Counted from the first letter of the stretch, positions 1 to 11,546 are shown. The stretch is DNA of 64,000 nucleotides from Pseudomonas sp. (GCF_030690725.1 NZ_JAUYGD010000057.1:1-64000); one strand, 5' to 3'. Notes: a model not told the origin generated them from the letters alone. Translations and numbers: made by a program.

Positions 1-123
1 CCAATGATGTACCTGGCGTTGTCCTACGATCACCGCCTGATTGATGGTAAGGAAGCCGTGACCTTCCTGGTGACCATCAAGAACTTGCTGGAAGACCCGG
101 CGCGTCTGCTGCTGGACATCTAA
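1..123 (+). CDS. sucB: Dihydrolipoyllysine succinyltransferase (E2), C-terminal end only
   Basis: This is the last 40 codons of an open frame that enters from the left edge and stops with TAA. It carries the acyltransferase active-site motif DHRLIDG, followed by the family's usual end [12 protein letters not shown]. In the 2-oxoglutarate dehydrogenase complex E2 transfers the succinyl group from lipoamide to CoA. The next gene is the E3 component, 66 bases on, as expected for the sucAB-lpdG order. The start and the lipoyl and E3-binding domains lie outside the window. Confidence 0.93.
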   Translation, partial: PMMYLALSYDHRLIDGKEAVTFLVTIKNLLEDPARLLLDI

Positions 124-142
124 AAGCCAGTTTCTCCCACGG

Positions 143-1626
<1,484 letters not shown>

Positions 1627-1662
1627 CAGCAAGCGTTAAGTCGTTGTTTGTTTGAGCGGATG

Positions 1663-1691
1663 CCTTCACCGGCGTTGTGTACCGGTGAAGG
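1663..1691 (+). other. Strong hairpin between lpdG and sucC
   Basis: A perfect 10-bp stem, CCTTCACCGG (1663-1672) with CCGGTGAAGG (1682-1691), closes a 9-base loop. No T-run follows, so it is not a canonical intrinsic terminator. It lies in the 221-base gap between lpdG and sucC and could be a partial terminator or an RNA-processing or stability element. Nothing else recognisable is in the gap. Confidence 0.55.
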
Positions 1692-1847
1692 TGCAGCTCA
1701 ACAGGAAGAACCACGGCCGACTGCCCGCGTACAGCTCAGGTTTTGCGCGGAACGTCAGCCGGATTGCTCCAGAAGCAGTCACAGGTGGTGCGGCATCACA
1801 AGTGCAGCACCGTATGCGCAATACCTAAACGAAGACGGTAGACAAGC

Positions 1848-3013
<1,166 letters not shown>

Positions 3014-3014
<1 letters not shown>

Positions 3015-3901
3015 TGAGCGTCCTGATCAATAAAGACACCAAAGTTATCTGCCAGGGCTTCACCGGCTCGCAGGGTACTTTCCACTCCGAACAAGCCATT
3101 GCTTACGGCACCAAGATGGTTGGCGGCGTGACTCCGGGCAAAGGCGGCACCACTCACCTGAACCTGCCGGTGTTCAACACCGTGCGTGAAGCAGTTGAGC
3201 AGACTGGCGCCACCGCCAGCGTGATCTACGTTCCGGCTCCGTTCTGCAAGGACTCGATCCTTGAAGCGGCCATGGGCGGCATCAAGCTGATCGTCTGCAT
3301 CACCGAAGGCATCGCGACCATCGACATGCTCGAAGCCAAGGTCAAGTGTGACGAGCTGGGCGTGGTCCTGATCGGCCCGAACTGCCCAGGCGTGATCACT
3401 CCGGGCGAGTGCAAAATCGGCATCATGCCGGGCCACATCCACTTGCCAGGCAAAGTAGGCATCGTGTCGCGTTCCGGCACCCTGACCTATGAAGCTGTTA
3501 AGCAGACCACTGACGCCGGTTTCGGTCAGTCCACCTGCGTCGGCATCGGTGGTGACCCGATCCCAGGCTCCAACTTCATCGACATCCTGAAGCTGTTCCA
3601 GGAAGACCCGAAGACCGAAGCGATCGTGATGATCGGTGAGATCGGCGGTTCGGCTGAAGAAGAAGCTGCTGCTTACATCAAGGCCAACGTGACCAAGCCA
3701 GTAGTGTCCTACATCGCTGGTGTAACCGCTCCGGCGGGCAAGCGTATGGGCCACGCCGGCGCAATCATCTCCGGCGGCAAGGGTACTGCAGACGAGAAGT
3801 TCGCAGCCCTGCAAGATGCCGGTGTGAAAACCGTGCGTTCCCTGGCTGACATCGGCAAGGCCCTGGCCGAGCTGACCGGTTGGGAAGTGAAAAAAGCCTA
3901 A
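3014..3901 (+). CDS. sucD: Succinyl-CoA synthetase, alpha subunit
   Basis: This 295-residue subunit has an N-terminal CoA-binding Rossmann domain ([12 protein letters not shown]) and a ligase domain with the phosphohistidine in GHAGAII (H247). It forms the heterotetrameric enzyme with SucC and carries the phosphorylated intermediate. It overlaps sucC by one base and is followed 15 bases later by a strong terminator, so sucD ends the sdh-suc type transcription unit. Confidence 0.97.
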
Positions 3902-3915
3902 GGCTTTTTGAGCTG

Positions 3916-3945
3916 AAAAAAGGCCACCTTCGGGTGGCCTTTTTT
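3916..3945 (+). terminator. Rho-independent terminator after sucD
   Basis: AAAAAAGGCCACC, a short loop and GGTGGCC followed by a T-run. The A-run upstream makes it symmetrical, but no gene converges on it. It closes the sucCD unit. Confidence 0.93.
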
Positions 3946-4120
3946 ATTGCGGCCAGGGGGAACTGTTGTTGATGCGACAGCTTTTTTCACCAGTCCGACA
4001 GCCTGACCTGTGCCAGTGCCGCTTGCGCGTCAATTTCGTTAGGCTTGCAACTATTAGCGCCTGCTCCGCCATAAGCGGCTCAGGGTGCTGCAGTGGCCCC
4101 GCTTAACCGGTTGGGTGACG

Positions 4121-4142
4121 TTTCCCCCGATCCATCGGGAAA
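4121..4142 (+). other. Bulged hairpin in the brnQ leader
   Basis: TTTCCC-CC-GAT, a 2-base turn and ATCGGGAAA form an imperfect palindrome ending about 55 bases before the brnQ ATG. The remaining ~250 bases between the sucD terminator and brnQ show no gene. A leader hairpin or operator for an amino-acid carrier is possible, but unproven. Confidence 0.3.
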
Positions 4143-4197
4143 CCCTCGGAACTTTCGGTTTTTAACTTGCAACTTTCTGCCTGTGGTATTCCCTTCT

Positions 4198-5511
4198 ATG
4201 ACTCGTTTGAAAGGCTCGGATCTCCTGGCCCTCGGCTTTATGACTTTTGCGCTGTTCCTGGGCGCCGGCAACATCATCTTTCCGCCCAGCGCCGGTATGG
4301 CGGCGGGTGAGAACATCGGCCTGGCGGCACTGGGCTTTCTGCTCACGGGCGTCGGTTTGCCGCTGCTGACCATCGTTGCCCTGGCGCGCGTCGGTGGCGG
4401 TATGGCGCTGCTCACCGCACCGCTGGGTAAGCGCGCCGGTGTGCTGTTTGCGGTCGCGGTGTACCTGGCCATTGGCCCGCTGTTTGCCACGCCGCGCACC
4501 GCTGTGGTGTCGTTTGAGATGGGCGTTGCGCCGTTCAGCGGCAACAGCAGCACCGCGTTGCTGCTCTATACCCTGGCCTACTTTGCAGCAGTGCTGTTCC
4601 TGTCGCTGAATCCTGGGCAATTGGTTGATCGCATCGGCAAATACATCACCCCGGTGCTGCTGGCGGCGCTGCTGGTTTTGGGCGGCGCGGCGCTGCTGGT
4701 TCCAGCAGGGGAGATCGGTCAGGTTTCGCCGGATTACCAGAGCACGCCCTTTGTGCAGGGTTTTCTGCAGGGCTACCTGACCATGGATACCCTCGGTGCA
4801 CTGGTGTTCGGCATCGTGATTGCTACTGCGATTCGTGACCATGGCGTGACCGATGGCAAGCTGATTACCCGTTACTCGGTGATCGCCGGCCTGATCGCCG
4901 CAGTCGGCTTATCGCTGGTGTATCTGGCGCTGTTCTACCTCGGTGCGACCAGCCAGGGCATTGCCGGTGAAGCGCAGAATGGCGTGCAGGTGCTTACCGC
5001 CTATGTGCAGCACACCTTTGGCACGGCTGGCAGCCTGCTGCTGGCCGTGGTTATCACCCTGGCCTGCTTGACCACGGCTGTTGGTCTGTTGACCGCCTGT
5101 GGCGAGTTCTTCAGCGGCCTGTTGCCGGTTTCCTACCGCACGGTGGTGATCACCTTCGGTTTGTTCAGCCTGCTGGTAGCCAACCAGGGCTTGACGCAGT
5201 TGATCAGCTTCTCGATTCCGGTACTGGTCGGTCTGTACCCGCTGGCCATTGTGCTGGTGGCGTTGAGTCTGCTGGATAATCTGTGGTGTTCGCCTGCGCG
5301 GGTATTTCGCCCGGTGATGGCCGTGACCTTGGTGTTTGGCCTGGTTGACGGGATTGCCGCAGCCGGCGGCAAGGCGCTGATCCCGAGCTTCTTCAGCCAA
5401 TTGCCATTGGCCGACCAGAGCCTCGGCTGGCTGTTGCCGGTGCTGCTGACCCTGGTGCTGGCTGTTGCAGTGGATCGTGTGTTGGGCGTGCCGAAAACCG
5501 CCGCCGCCTGA
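4198..5511 (+). CDS. brnQ: Branched-chain amino acid:cation symporter (BrnQ/BraB family)
   Basis: This 437-residue inner-membrane protein is predicted to have about twelve helices. The conserved family start is MTRLKGSDLLALGFMTFALF, then FLGAGNIIFPP. It imports leucine, isoleucine and valine with Na+ or H+. I chose the ATG at 4198: an in-frame ATG at 4093 would add 35 polar residues with no family counterpart. The length then matches E. coli BrnQ (about 439). By location it corresponds to P. aeruginosa braB. A terminator follows directly, so it appears to be a single-gene unit. Confidence 0.93.
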   Translation: MTRLKGSDLLALGFMTFALFLGAGNIIFPPSAGMAAGENIGLAALGFLLTGVGLPLLTIVALARVGGGMALLTAPLGKRAGVLFAVAVYLAIGPLFATPRTAVVSFEMGVAPFSGNSSTALLLYTLAYFAAVLFLSLNPGQLVDRIGKYITPVLLAALLVLGGAALLVPAGEIGQVSPDYQSTPFVQGFLQGYLTMDTLGALVFGIVIATAIRDHGVTDGKLITRYSVIAGLIAAVGLSLVYLALFYLGATSQGIAGEAQNGVQVLTAYVQHTFGTAGSLLLAVVITLACLTTAVGLLTACGEFFSGLLPVSYRTVVITFGLFSLLVANQGLTQLISFSIPVLVGLYPLAIVLVALSLLDNLWCSPARVFRPVMAVTLVFGLVDGIAAAGGKALIPSFFSQLPLADQSLGWLLPVLLTLVLAVAVDRVLGVPKTAAA

Positions 5512-5538
5512 GTTCTGCTGTTTAGCCCCGTTGTTTAC

Positions 5539-5566
5539 AAAAGGCCGCACACTGAGCGGCCTTTTT
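5539..5566 (+). terminator. Rho-independent terminator after brnQ
   Basis: AAAAGGCCGC, a short loop and GCGGCC followed by a T-run, about 30 bases after the brnQ stop. Confidence 0.9.
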
Positions 5567-5624
5567 GTTGGCCAGCTGAAAGCCAGGCCTGTCTATAATC
5601 GGCGCAGGTTAACAAGGAGTTTGC

Positions 5625-6359
5625 ATGCCAATCAGTGACTACTACCTGCCGCACCTGCTGGCCGTTCTCTGGTTCGTCGTCTGCTGGGCCGGCTACACCC
5701 GCTACGCCCAGGCCAAGGGCCGCACCACGCCGTGTCTGGCCAGCGTGCTGCACCTGTACCGCGAAGACTGGATGCGCCGCATGTTGCTGCGCGACAACCG
5801 TATCGCCGATGCCAACGTGATCGGCAACCTGGAGCGCAACGCGTCGTTCTTTGCTTCCAGCACCCTGATCATCCTCGCCGGTATCCTCACCGTGCTTGGC
5901 GCCTCTGACCGCGCGGTGTCGCTGCTCGCCGATCTGCCCTTTGTCCAGGCTGCCAGTCGCGAGCTGTCCGAGGTCAAGTTGCTGTGTCTGGGTGTGGTGT
6001 TCGTCTACGCCTTCTTTACCTTTAGCTGGTGCATGCGTCAGTACAACTTCGCCGCCGTGCTGGTGGGCTCTGCGCCGATGGTCGGCGAACGGCATGTGAC
6101 GGAGCAGGAGCGAAAAGCCTTTGCCGAGCGCACCGCGCGAGTGATCTCGATGGCCGCCAACCAGTTCAACCAGGGTTTGCGCGCCTATTACTTTGGCATG
6201 GCGACGCTGGCCTGGTTTATCAACCCATGGTTTTTCATGCTGGTCAGCGCAGGTGTGGTATTGGTGTTGTACCGCCGCGAGTTTCATTCCGATGTACTGG
6301 AAGTGATGGTCTATACCCAGACCCCGGCGTTCGAATCGCCCAAGGAGAAAAGCGAATGA
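5625..6359 (+). CDS. DUF599 family membrane protein
   Basis: This 244-residue integral membrane protein has hydrophobic segments near residues 9-24, 73-92, 118-136 and 190-222. The conserved early motif is YREDWMRRML, with NASFFASST before the second helix; both are typical of DUF599, whose function is unknown. AACAAGGAG lies just before the ATG. Its stop overlaps the next start by four bases (ATGA), pairing it with a MAPEG protein. Confidence 0.85.
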   Translation: MPISDYYLPHLLAVLWFVVCWAGYTRYAQAKGRTTPCLASVLHLYREDWMRRMLLRDNRIADANVIGNLERNASFFASSTLIILAGILTVLGASDRAVSLLADLPFVQAASRELSEVKLLCLGVVFVYAFFTFSWCMRQYNFAAVLVGSAPMVGERHVTEQERKAFAERTARVISMAANQFNQGLRAYYFGMATLAWFINPWFFMLVSAGVVLVLYRREFHSDVLEVMVYTQTPAFESPKEKSE

Positions 6360-6748
6360 GCATCCCATTCTGGTGCATCTTTATCAGCGCATTACTGATC
6401 TTTATCGCCAAGGCCCCTGTGGCCAAGGCCATGGCGAAGGAGGGTGACGGTCACTACGATAACCACCATCCACGCGCTCAGCAAGCGCGCCTGACCGGCT
6501 TTGGCGCGCGTGCCCTGGCCGCGCACTTGAACAGTTTCGAGGCGTTTCCGCTGTTTGCCGTAGGCGTGCTGATGGCCCATGTGACCAACAACCACGGCGT
6601 ACTGGTGGATATATTGGCGGTGACCTTCGTCGTGGCGCGGATGCTCTATCTGTTTTTCTACTGGGCTGACCTGCACTGGCAGCGCAGTGTGGTTTGGGTG
6701 GTTGGGCTGCTGTGCAGCCTGCTGCTGATGCTGGTTCCGGTGCTTTGA
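6356..6748 (+). CDS. MAPEG family membrane protein
   Basis: This 130-residue protein has four predicted helices (about residues 3-19, 59-76, 81-102 and 111-130). It fits the MAPEG fold: RALAAHLNSFEAFPLF and a late ARMLYLFFYWAD are typical of the bacterial branch. MAPEG members are often glutathione-dependent enzymes, but this short branch has no assigned reaction. It is translationally coupled to the DUF599 gene and ends 13 bases before a two-way terminator. Confidence 0.85.
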   Translation: MSIPFWCIFISALLIFIAKAPVAKAMAKEGDGHYDNHHPRAQQARLTGFGARALAAHLNSFEAFPLFAVGVLMAHVTNNHGVLVDILAVTFVVARMLYLFFYWADLHWQRSVVWVVGLLCSLLLMLVPVL

Positions 6749-6760
6749 TTGCGCCATAAA

Positions 6761-6791
6761 CAAACAAGCCCGCATTAAGCGGGCTTGTTTG
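6761..6791. terminator. Bidirectional terminator between convergent genes
   Basis: AACAAGCCCGC, a 5-base loop and GCGGGCTTGTT form an 11-bp stem, with A- and T-rich flanks. It lies between the MAPEG gene (+) and the acidic lipoprotein gene (-), so it can serve both. Confidence 0.9.
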
Positions 6792-6806
6792 TTTTAGCTG
6801 GAGGGC

Positions 6807-7097
6807 TTACTGGCCGTCGACAGCATCTTTGACTTCATCGCCAGCATCTTCGATGGCATCAGCTGCATCATTGGCAGCATCTTCGATTTTCTCGCCAGTG
6901 GTTGGCTCGGTGCCCATCACTTCATCGGCTTTCTGCTCAATGGCTTCGCCGGTTTCTTCAATGGCATCACCCATGGATTCGATGGCTTCAGCAGCGGATT
7001 CCTTGGCCGACTCTGCTTTGTCTTCCGGGGTTTTTTCGCAAGCTGCCAGGCCGAGCATGGCGGCGAGAAGCAGGGCATAGGTGAATGGCTTTTGCAC
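6807..7097 (-). CDS. Small acidic lipoprotein with LEA-like helical repeats
   Basis: This 96-residue product starts at GTG (7097), eight bases after AAGGAG. The upstream ATG at 7127 lacks a site and would spoil the signal peptide. The signal peptide ends in a lipobox LAAC (Cys20), so the mature protein should be a lipoprotein. The rest is very acidic and built from repeating A/E/D-rich helical blocks such as AIEETGEAIEQKADE, resembling LEA or apolipoprotein amphipathic helices. No enzyme motif is present. A GAACTT -35 element upstream suggests envelope-stress control. Confidence 0.82.
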   Translation of the reverse strand: MQKPFTYALLLAAMLGLAACEKTPEDKAESAKESAAEAIESMGDAIEETGEAIEQKADEVMGTEPTTGEKIEDAANDAADAIEDAGDEVKDAVDGQ

Positions 7098-7151
7098 GGT
7101 TAGTACTCCTTGTAATGTGGAAATCAATGCCTGGTTTCCCAGCCATGGCCA

Positions 7152-7178
7152 TTAAACAGCGCGGTTTCGCCGAAGTTC
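7152..7178 (-). promoter_or_regulatory. Possible AlgU (sigma-22) promoter for the acidic lipoprotein gene
   Basis: On the minus strand GAACTT (7178-7173), a 16-base spacer and TTTAA (7156-7152) resemble the AlgU/RpoE consensus GAACTT-N16/17-TCnnA; the second position of the -10 element differs. It would start transcription about 48 bases before the GTG. Seen in sequence; assignment is inference. Confidence 0.45.
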
Positions 7179-7286
7179 CCCATTAATTTGCTGGTGTTCT
7201 CATCAACGGGCTGCCTTCGTGGTGTCGGGCTCTGTGTCAGGGGGTATCATGCTCACCCTTTGTACAGTTGTCCTGAGTCTGAAGTC

Positions 7287-7751
7287 ATGAGCGATTCCCC
7301 TATTGTTGCGCGGGCGCAGCGTTTTCTATCGGTTCTGCGTCATTGCCAGGTGCTCGGCATAAGTGTGCACAGCGCCGATGCGCAGGGGCTGATCCTGCGC
7401 TTGCCCTACAGCCCGCAGATTGTCGGCAACCCGGAAACCGGAGTGATCCACGGTGGCGCCATCACCACGCTGATGGATACCACCTGCGGCATTTCCACCG
7501 TGTGCGTGCTGCCTGAGTTCGAAATCTGCCCGACCCTCGACCTGCGCATCGATTACATGCGCCCGGCCGAGCCGAACAAAGATGTATTTGGTTTCGCCGA
7601 GTGCTATCGGGTGACCGAGAACATCATCTTCACCCGCGGCTATGCCTATCAAGACAACCCCGATGAGCCGATTGCCCATGTGGTTGGGGCGTTTATGCGC
7701 ATGGGTAAGCCCGCCGATCTGCAACGCACCGCCAAGGGGACCGGCCAATGA
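7287..7751 (+). CDS. PaaI-type hotdog thioesterase, first of a tandem pair
   Basis: This 154-residue hotdog-fold protein carries GNPETGVIHGGAITTLMDTTCG, the 4-hydroxybenzoyl-CoA/PaaI thioesterase signature with HGG and a downstream acidic residue. It probably hydrolyses an acyl- or aryl-CoA; the substrate is unknown. I chose ATG 7287: an earlier ATG at 7188 would add an unsupported extension. The stop overlaps the next gene's start (ATGA), and the product is a paralogue of that neighbour. Confidence 0.85.
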   Translation: MSDSPIVARAQRFLSVLRHCQVLGISVHSADAQGLILRLPYSPQIVGNPETGVIHGGAITTLMDTTCGISTVCVLPEFEICPTLDLRIDYMRPAEPNKDVFGFAECYRVTENIIFTRGYAYQDNPDEPIAHVVGAFMRMGKPADLQRTAKGTGQ

Positions 7752-8194
7752 GCACGCTGAATCTCAACCAGCTGGTGCGCGAAGCCCACGAGCAGAACAA
7801 CTACGACTCACTGATCAGCCTAATTCCCTACGCCAAGTTGCTCGGTATCGAGTGCCTGCGCCTGGGCGATGACATGGTGTTTCGCCTGCCGGCCAACCAG
7901 GACAATATCGGTAATCCGACCTTGCCCGCACTGCATGGCGGAGTGATCGCCGGCTTTATGGAGCATTCGGCGATGCTGCACCTGTTGATGTTTATGGGCA
8001 TTCCACATTTGCCGAAAATCATCGACTTCTCGATAGATTACCTTCGCGCCGGCCATTATCGTGACACCTTCGTGCAGTGTCAGGTGTGGCGCCAGGGTCG
8101 TCGGGTCGCCAACGTGGCCATCACCGCCTGGCAAACCAACCAGACCGAGCCGATTGCTACGGCGCGGGCGCACTTTAAGGTCGATGAGCCTTAA
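7748..8194 (+). CDS. PaaI-type hotdog thioesterase, second of a tandem pair
   Basis: This 148-residue hotdog protein has the motif GNPTLPALHGGVIAGFMEHSAM, the counterpart of HGGAITTLMD in the preceding gene, with a Glu where that one has Asp. It overlaps the preceding gene by four bases, so equal expression and a mixed oligomer are plausible. PaaI-like enzymes cleave acyl-CoA thioesters; the substrate cannot be told from sequence. Confidence 0.85.
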   Translation: MSTLNLNQLVREAHEQNNYDSLISLIPYAKLLGIECLRLGDDMVFRLPANQDNIGNPTLPALHGGVIAGFMEHSAMLHLLMFMGIPHLPKIIDFSIDYLRAGHYRDTFVQCQVWRQGRRVANVAITAWQTNQTEPIATARAHFKVDEP

Positions 8195-8247
8195 GGCAGC
8201 CGGGTCTGCGGATAACCCCTCGTTTAACCATCGCTAAGGAATACTGA

Positions 8248-9501
8248 ATGGATGCGCTGCTGATTCTGGGTGGCTTGCTGCTGATACTCGCCGGGTTGGT
8301 CTGGCTGGTGATGCGCGCCTTTGCTACCAGCCTGCTGTGGGGCTGGGCCAGTTTCCTGCCGCCGTTCACCTTGCTGTATGTGTTGCGCCATTGGCGTTCG
8401 GCGCGGCCAGCCCTGGCCTTGGCCAGTTTGGGGATTATTCCGTTGGTGGTCGGCCTGACCTTGCTGGCCAGTCACGATGCGCAGCGTCTGGAGGCCATCC
8501 TCAGCCTCAAATGGCTCAAGCCCGAAGTGCAGGCGCCAGCCGAGCTGGCCATCGACCTGCGCGGCCAGTTGAATGGTCGGCCATTCGCGCCGCAACAGGC
8601 CGAGTTGCTCGATGGCGTGCTGAGTTTGCGTGAGGGCCAGGATTTCTTCGCCCAGAGCGAACTGGTGATTCGTCTGCCGAAAGTCGACAAAGGCCCGGTG
8701 CGGGTCGATGTGCTGCCGGCCGATGAAGGCATACTGCCGGAAGTGGAAATCAGCTGGTTACTGCCCGAGCAGGAGTTGCCTGAAGCGCGGCGCTTGAGCC
8801 GTGGCTACACCCTGCATCTGGATTTGCAGCCACTGGCGCCGAACAAGCTGGTCGGGGATTTCCACCTGGTATTGCCGCCGCAGTTCAAAACCACCCTGAG
8901 CGGCAAGCTTGAGCTGTTCCGCAATGGCCTGCGTTACCAGGGCGATAAAGTGGATCGCCAGTTCGACTCGGTCGATACCGTCAGCCATGTGATTCAGGAT
9001 TACTTGGAGCGCCGCTTTGCCACTCGCCAGGTGCAGTTGCAGCCCATTGGTAACCTGAACTTCCCACTGCAGAGCCTTGATCTGAACGTCCAGGCGCGGA
9101 TCAATGGCGAGCTGCAACAGTTGCCGATCCTGCTGCAGAAACAGGACCAGCGTGGTTGGCACGTTGCTGCCGATAGTTTTCCGCCATTGCCTAGCGCATT
9201 GGCGCCGGCCGTTGCCGAGGACAAGCCGGCAGCAGTGGCAACGGTCGCTCCGGAGCGCGTCAGCCGGCCTCTGGATCGACGCGTGCGCTTCAGCCTCGAC
9301 GGCTTGCTGCGCAGCCCCAACCGCTATGCAAACCTCAGCATGCGTGCGACCACCGAGCGCGGTAACAGTGCCGAAGGGCGTTTCCATGGTATCGATCAGG
9401 ATGGACGGATCATCCTGCGCCAGCGTATGAGCGGCCAGGGTGAAGTCAGCTACAGCCTGCTGCCGGAAGAGATTACTCGCATCGAGTTGCTTGAGCCTTA
9501 A
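8248..9501 (+). CDS. Conserved membrane-anchored protein of unknown function
   Basis: This 417-residue protein has three predicted N-terminal membrane helices (about residues 3-23, 28-46 and 53-74), then about 340 soluble residues rich in beta-prone stretches, with a Pro/Ala linker near 320-340. I recognise no enzyme motif. The C-terminal part (FHGIDQDGRIILRQRMSGQGEV) resembles a small beta barrel. AAGGAATACTGA precedes the ATG. It lies directly upstream of htpG in the same direction, as I recall for other Pseudomonas. Some databases call such proteins MFS transporters, but three helices do not support that. Confidence 0.72.
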   Translation: MDALLILGGLLLILAGLVWLVMRAFATSLLWGWASFLPPFTLLYVLRHWRSARPALALASLGIIPLVVGLTLLASHDAQRLEAILSLKWLKPEVQAPAELAIDLRGQLNGRPFAPQQAELLDGVLSLREGQDFFAQSELVIRLPKVDKGPVRVDVLPADEGILPEVEISWLLPEQELPEARRLSRGYTLHLDLQPLAPNKLVGDFHLVLPPQFKTTLSGKLELFRNGLRYQGDKVDRQFDSVDTVSHVIQDYLERRFATRQVQLQPIGNLNFPLQSLDLNVQARINGELQQLPILLQKQDQRGWHVAADSFPPLPSALAPAVAEDKPAAVATVAPERVSRPLDRRVRFSLDGLLRSPNRYANLSMRATTERGNSAEGRFHGIDQDGRIILRQRMSGQGEVSYSLLPEEITRIELLEP

Positions 9502-9509
9502 GCCAAGCA

Positions 9510-9537
9510 CTTGAAATCCCACAACATGCCCCCACCT
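9510..9537 (+). promoter_or_regulatory. Heat-shock (sigma-32) promoter of htpG
   Basis: CTTGAAA (9510-9516), a 13-base spacer and CCCCACCT (9530-9537) match the RpoH consensus CTTGAAA-N11/16-CCCCATnT at all but one defined position. The predicted transcript would begin about 45 bases before the htpG ATG. Confidence 0.82.
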
Positions 9538-9588
9538 GTATGACATCCGCCGTACTGCGGCTTCGTCAACAACGTGGAGTAAGAGAGC

Positions 9589-11493
9589 ATGAGTGTGGAA
9601 ACTCAAAAAGAAACCCTGGGCTTCCAGACCGAGGTGAAGCAGCTGCTTCACCTGATGATCCATTCGCTGTATTCGAACAAGGAAATCTTCCTTCGCGAAC
9701 TGATTTCCAACGCATCGGATGCCACCGACAAGCTGCGCTTTGAAGCGCTGGCCAAGCCTGAGCTGCTGGAAGGCGGCGCTGAGCTGAAAATCCGCGTCAG
9801 CTTCGACAAGGACGCCAAGACCGTCACCCTCGAAGACAACGGCATCGGTATGAGCCGTGAAGACGCCATTACCCACTTGGGCACCATCGCCAAGTCCGGT
9901 ACCGCTGACTTTATGCAGCACCTGACCGGTGACCAGAAGAAGGATTCGCACCTGATCGGTCAGTTCGGTGTGGGCTTCTACTCGGCCTTTATCGTCGCCG
10001 ACAAGGTTGATGTGTTCAGCCGTCGCGCTGGCAGCCCGGCCAGCGAAGGCGTGCACTGGTCGAGCAAAGGCGAGGGCGAGTTTGAAGTTGCCACCGTTGA
10101 AAAAGCCGAGCGCGGCACGCGTATCGTCCTGCACCTGAAAGCGGCTGAAGACGAGTTCGCCGATGGCTGGCGTCTGCGCAATATCATCAAGAAGTACTCC
10201 GACCATATCGCCTTGCCGATCGAGCTACCTAAAGAGTTCCATGGCGAAGAGAAGGACAAGCCAGCAGAAGTTGAATGGGAAACCGTCAACCGTGCCAGCG
10301 CCCTGTGGACCCGCCCGCGTACCGAGATCAAGGACGAGGAATACCAGGAGTTCTACAAGCACATCGGTCACGATTTCGAGAACCCGCTGAGCTGGAGCCA
10401 CAACAAGGTCGAAGGCAAGCTGGAATACACCTCCTTGCTCTACACCCCGGCCCGTGCGCCGTTCGATCTGTATCAGCGTGAAGCACCGCGTGGCCTGAAA
10501 CTCTACGTGCAGCGCGTATTCGTCATGGATCAGGCTGAGTCCTTCTTGCCGCTGTACCTGCGCTTTATCAAGGGTGTGGTCGACTCCAACGACCTGTCGC
10601 TGAACGTCTCTCGCGAGATCCTGCAGAAAGATCCGATCATCGATTCGATGAAGTCGGCGCTGACCAAGCGCGTGCTGGATATGCTGGAAAAACTGGCGAA
10701 GAACGAGCCCGAGCAATACAAGAGCTTTTGGAAGAACTTCGGCCAGGTCCTCAAGGAGGGCCCGGCAGAAGACTTCGCCAACAAGGAGAAGATCGCCGGT
10801 CTGCTGCGTTTTGCCTCTACCCGCACCGAAGATGGTGAGCAGAGCGTCGGTCTGGGCGAGTACATCGCGCGCATGGCCGAAGGTCAGGACAAGGTTTACT
10901 ACCTGACTGGCGAATCCTATGCCCAGGTGAAGAACAGCCCGCACCTGGAAGTGTTCCGCAAGAAAGGCATCGAAGTGCTGCTGCTCACCGACCGTATCGA
11001 TGAGTGGCTGATGAGCTACCTGACCGAGTTCGACGGCAAGCATTTCGTCGACGTGGCCCGTGGCGATCTGGACCTCGGCAAGCTGGATTCGGAAGAAGAC
11101 AAGAAGGCCCAGGAAGAAGTCGCCAAGGCCAAAGAAGGTCTGGTCGAGCGCCTGAAAACCGCACTCGGTGAGCAGGTTGCCGAGGTGCGCGTCTCGCACC
11201 GCCTGACCGACTCGCCAGCGATCCTGGCCATTGGCGAGCAGGACCTGGGTTTGCAGATGCGCCAGATCCTCGAAGCCAGCGGGCAGAAGGTGCCGGACTC
11301 CAAGCCGATCTTCGAATTCAACCCGGCTCACCCGTTGATCGAGAAGCTCGATGGCGAGGCTGACGAAGATCGTTTCGCCGACCTCAGCCATATCCTCTTC
11401 GACCAGGCTGCCCTGGCTGCCGGCGACAACCTGAAGGACCCGGCCGCTTACGTGCAGCGTTTGAACAAGCTGCTGGTCGAACTCTCCGCCTGA
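9589..11493 (+). CDS. htpG: Hsp90 family chaperone HtpG
   Basis: This 634-residue cytosolic ATP-dependent chaperone has a GHKL ATPase N-domain, with [17 protein letters not shown] early, [10 protein letters not shown] and [11 protein letters not shown]. The middle domain has [15 protein letters not shown], and a C-terminal dimerisation region follows. The length is normal (E. coli 624). GGAGTAAGAG precedes the ATG. A sigma-32 promoter is present upstream and a strong terminator downstream, so it is a single-gene heat-shock unit. Confidence 0.98.
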   Translation: MSVETQKETLGFQTEVKQLLHLMIHSLYSNKEIFLRELISNASDATDKLRFEALAKPELLEGGAELKIRVSFDKDAKTVTLEDNGIGMSREDAITHLGTIAKSGTADFMQHLTGDQKKDSHLIGQFGVGFYSAFIVADKVDVFSRRAGSPASEGVHWSSKGEGEFEVATVEKAERGTRIVLHLKAAEDEFADGWRLRNIIKKYSDHIALPIELPKEFHGEEKDKPAEVEWETVNRASALWTRPRTEIKDEEYQEFYKHIGHDFENPLSWSHNKVEGKLEYTSLLYTPARAPFDLYQREAPRGLKLYVQRVFVMDQAESFLPLYLRFIKGVVDSNDLSLNVSREILQKDPIIDSMKSALTKRVLDMLEKLAKNEPEQYKSFWKNFGQVLKEGPAEDFANKEKIAGLLRFASTRTEDGEQSVGLGEYIARMAEGQDKVYYLTGESYAQVKNSPHLEVFRKKGIEVLLLTDRIDEWLMSYLTEFDGKHFVDVARGDLDLGKLDSEEDKKAQEEVAKAKEGLVERLKTALGEQVAEVRVSHRLTDSPAILAIGEQDLGLQMRQILEASGQKVPDSKPIFEFNPAHPLIEKLDGEADEDRFADLSHILFDQAALAAGDNLKDPAAYVQRLNKLLVELSA

Positions 11494-11505
11494 TCTGCGT
11501 AAACC

Positions 11506-11534
11506 CAAAAAAGCCCGCGAAAGCGGGCTTTTTT
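11506..11534 (+). terminator. Rho-independent terminator after htpG
   Basis: AAAAAAGCCCGC, a short loop and GCGGGCTTTTTT, about 15 bases after the htpG stop. Confidence 0.94.
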
Positions 11535-11546
11535 GTCGGCGTTTGA

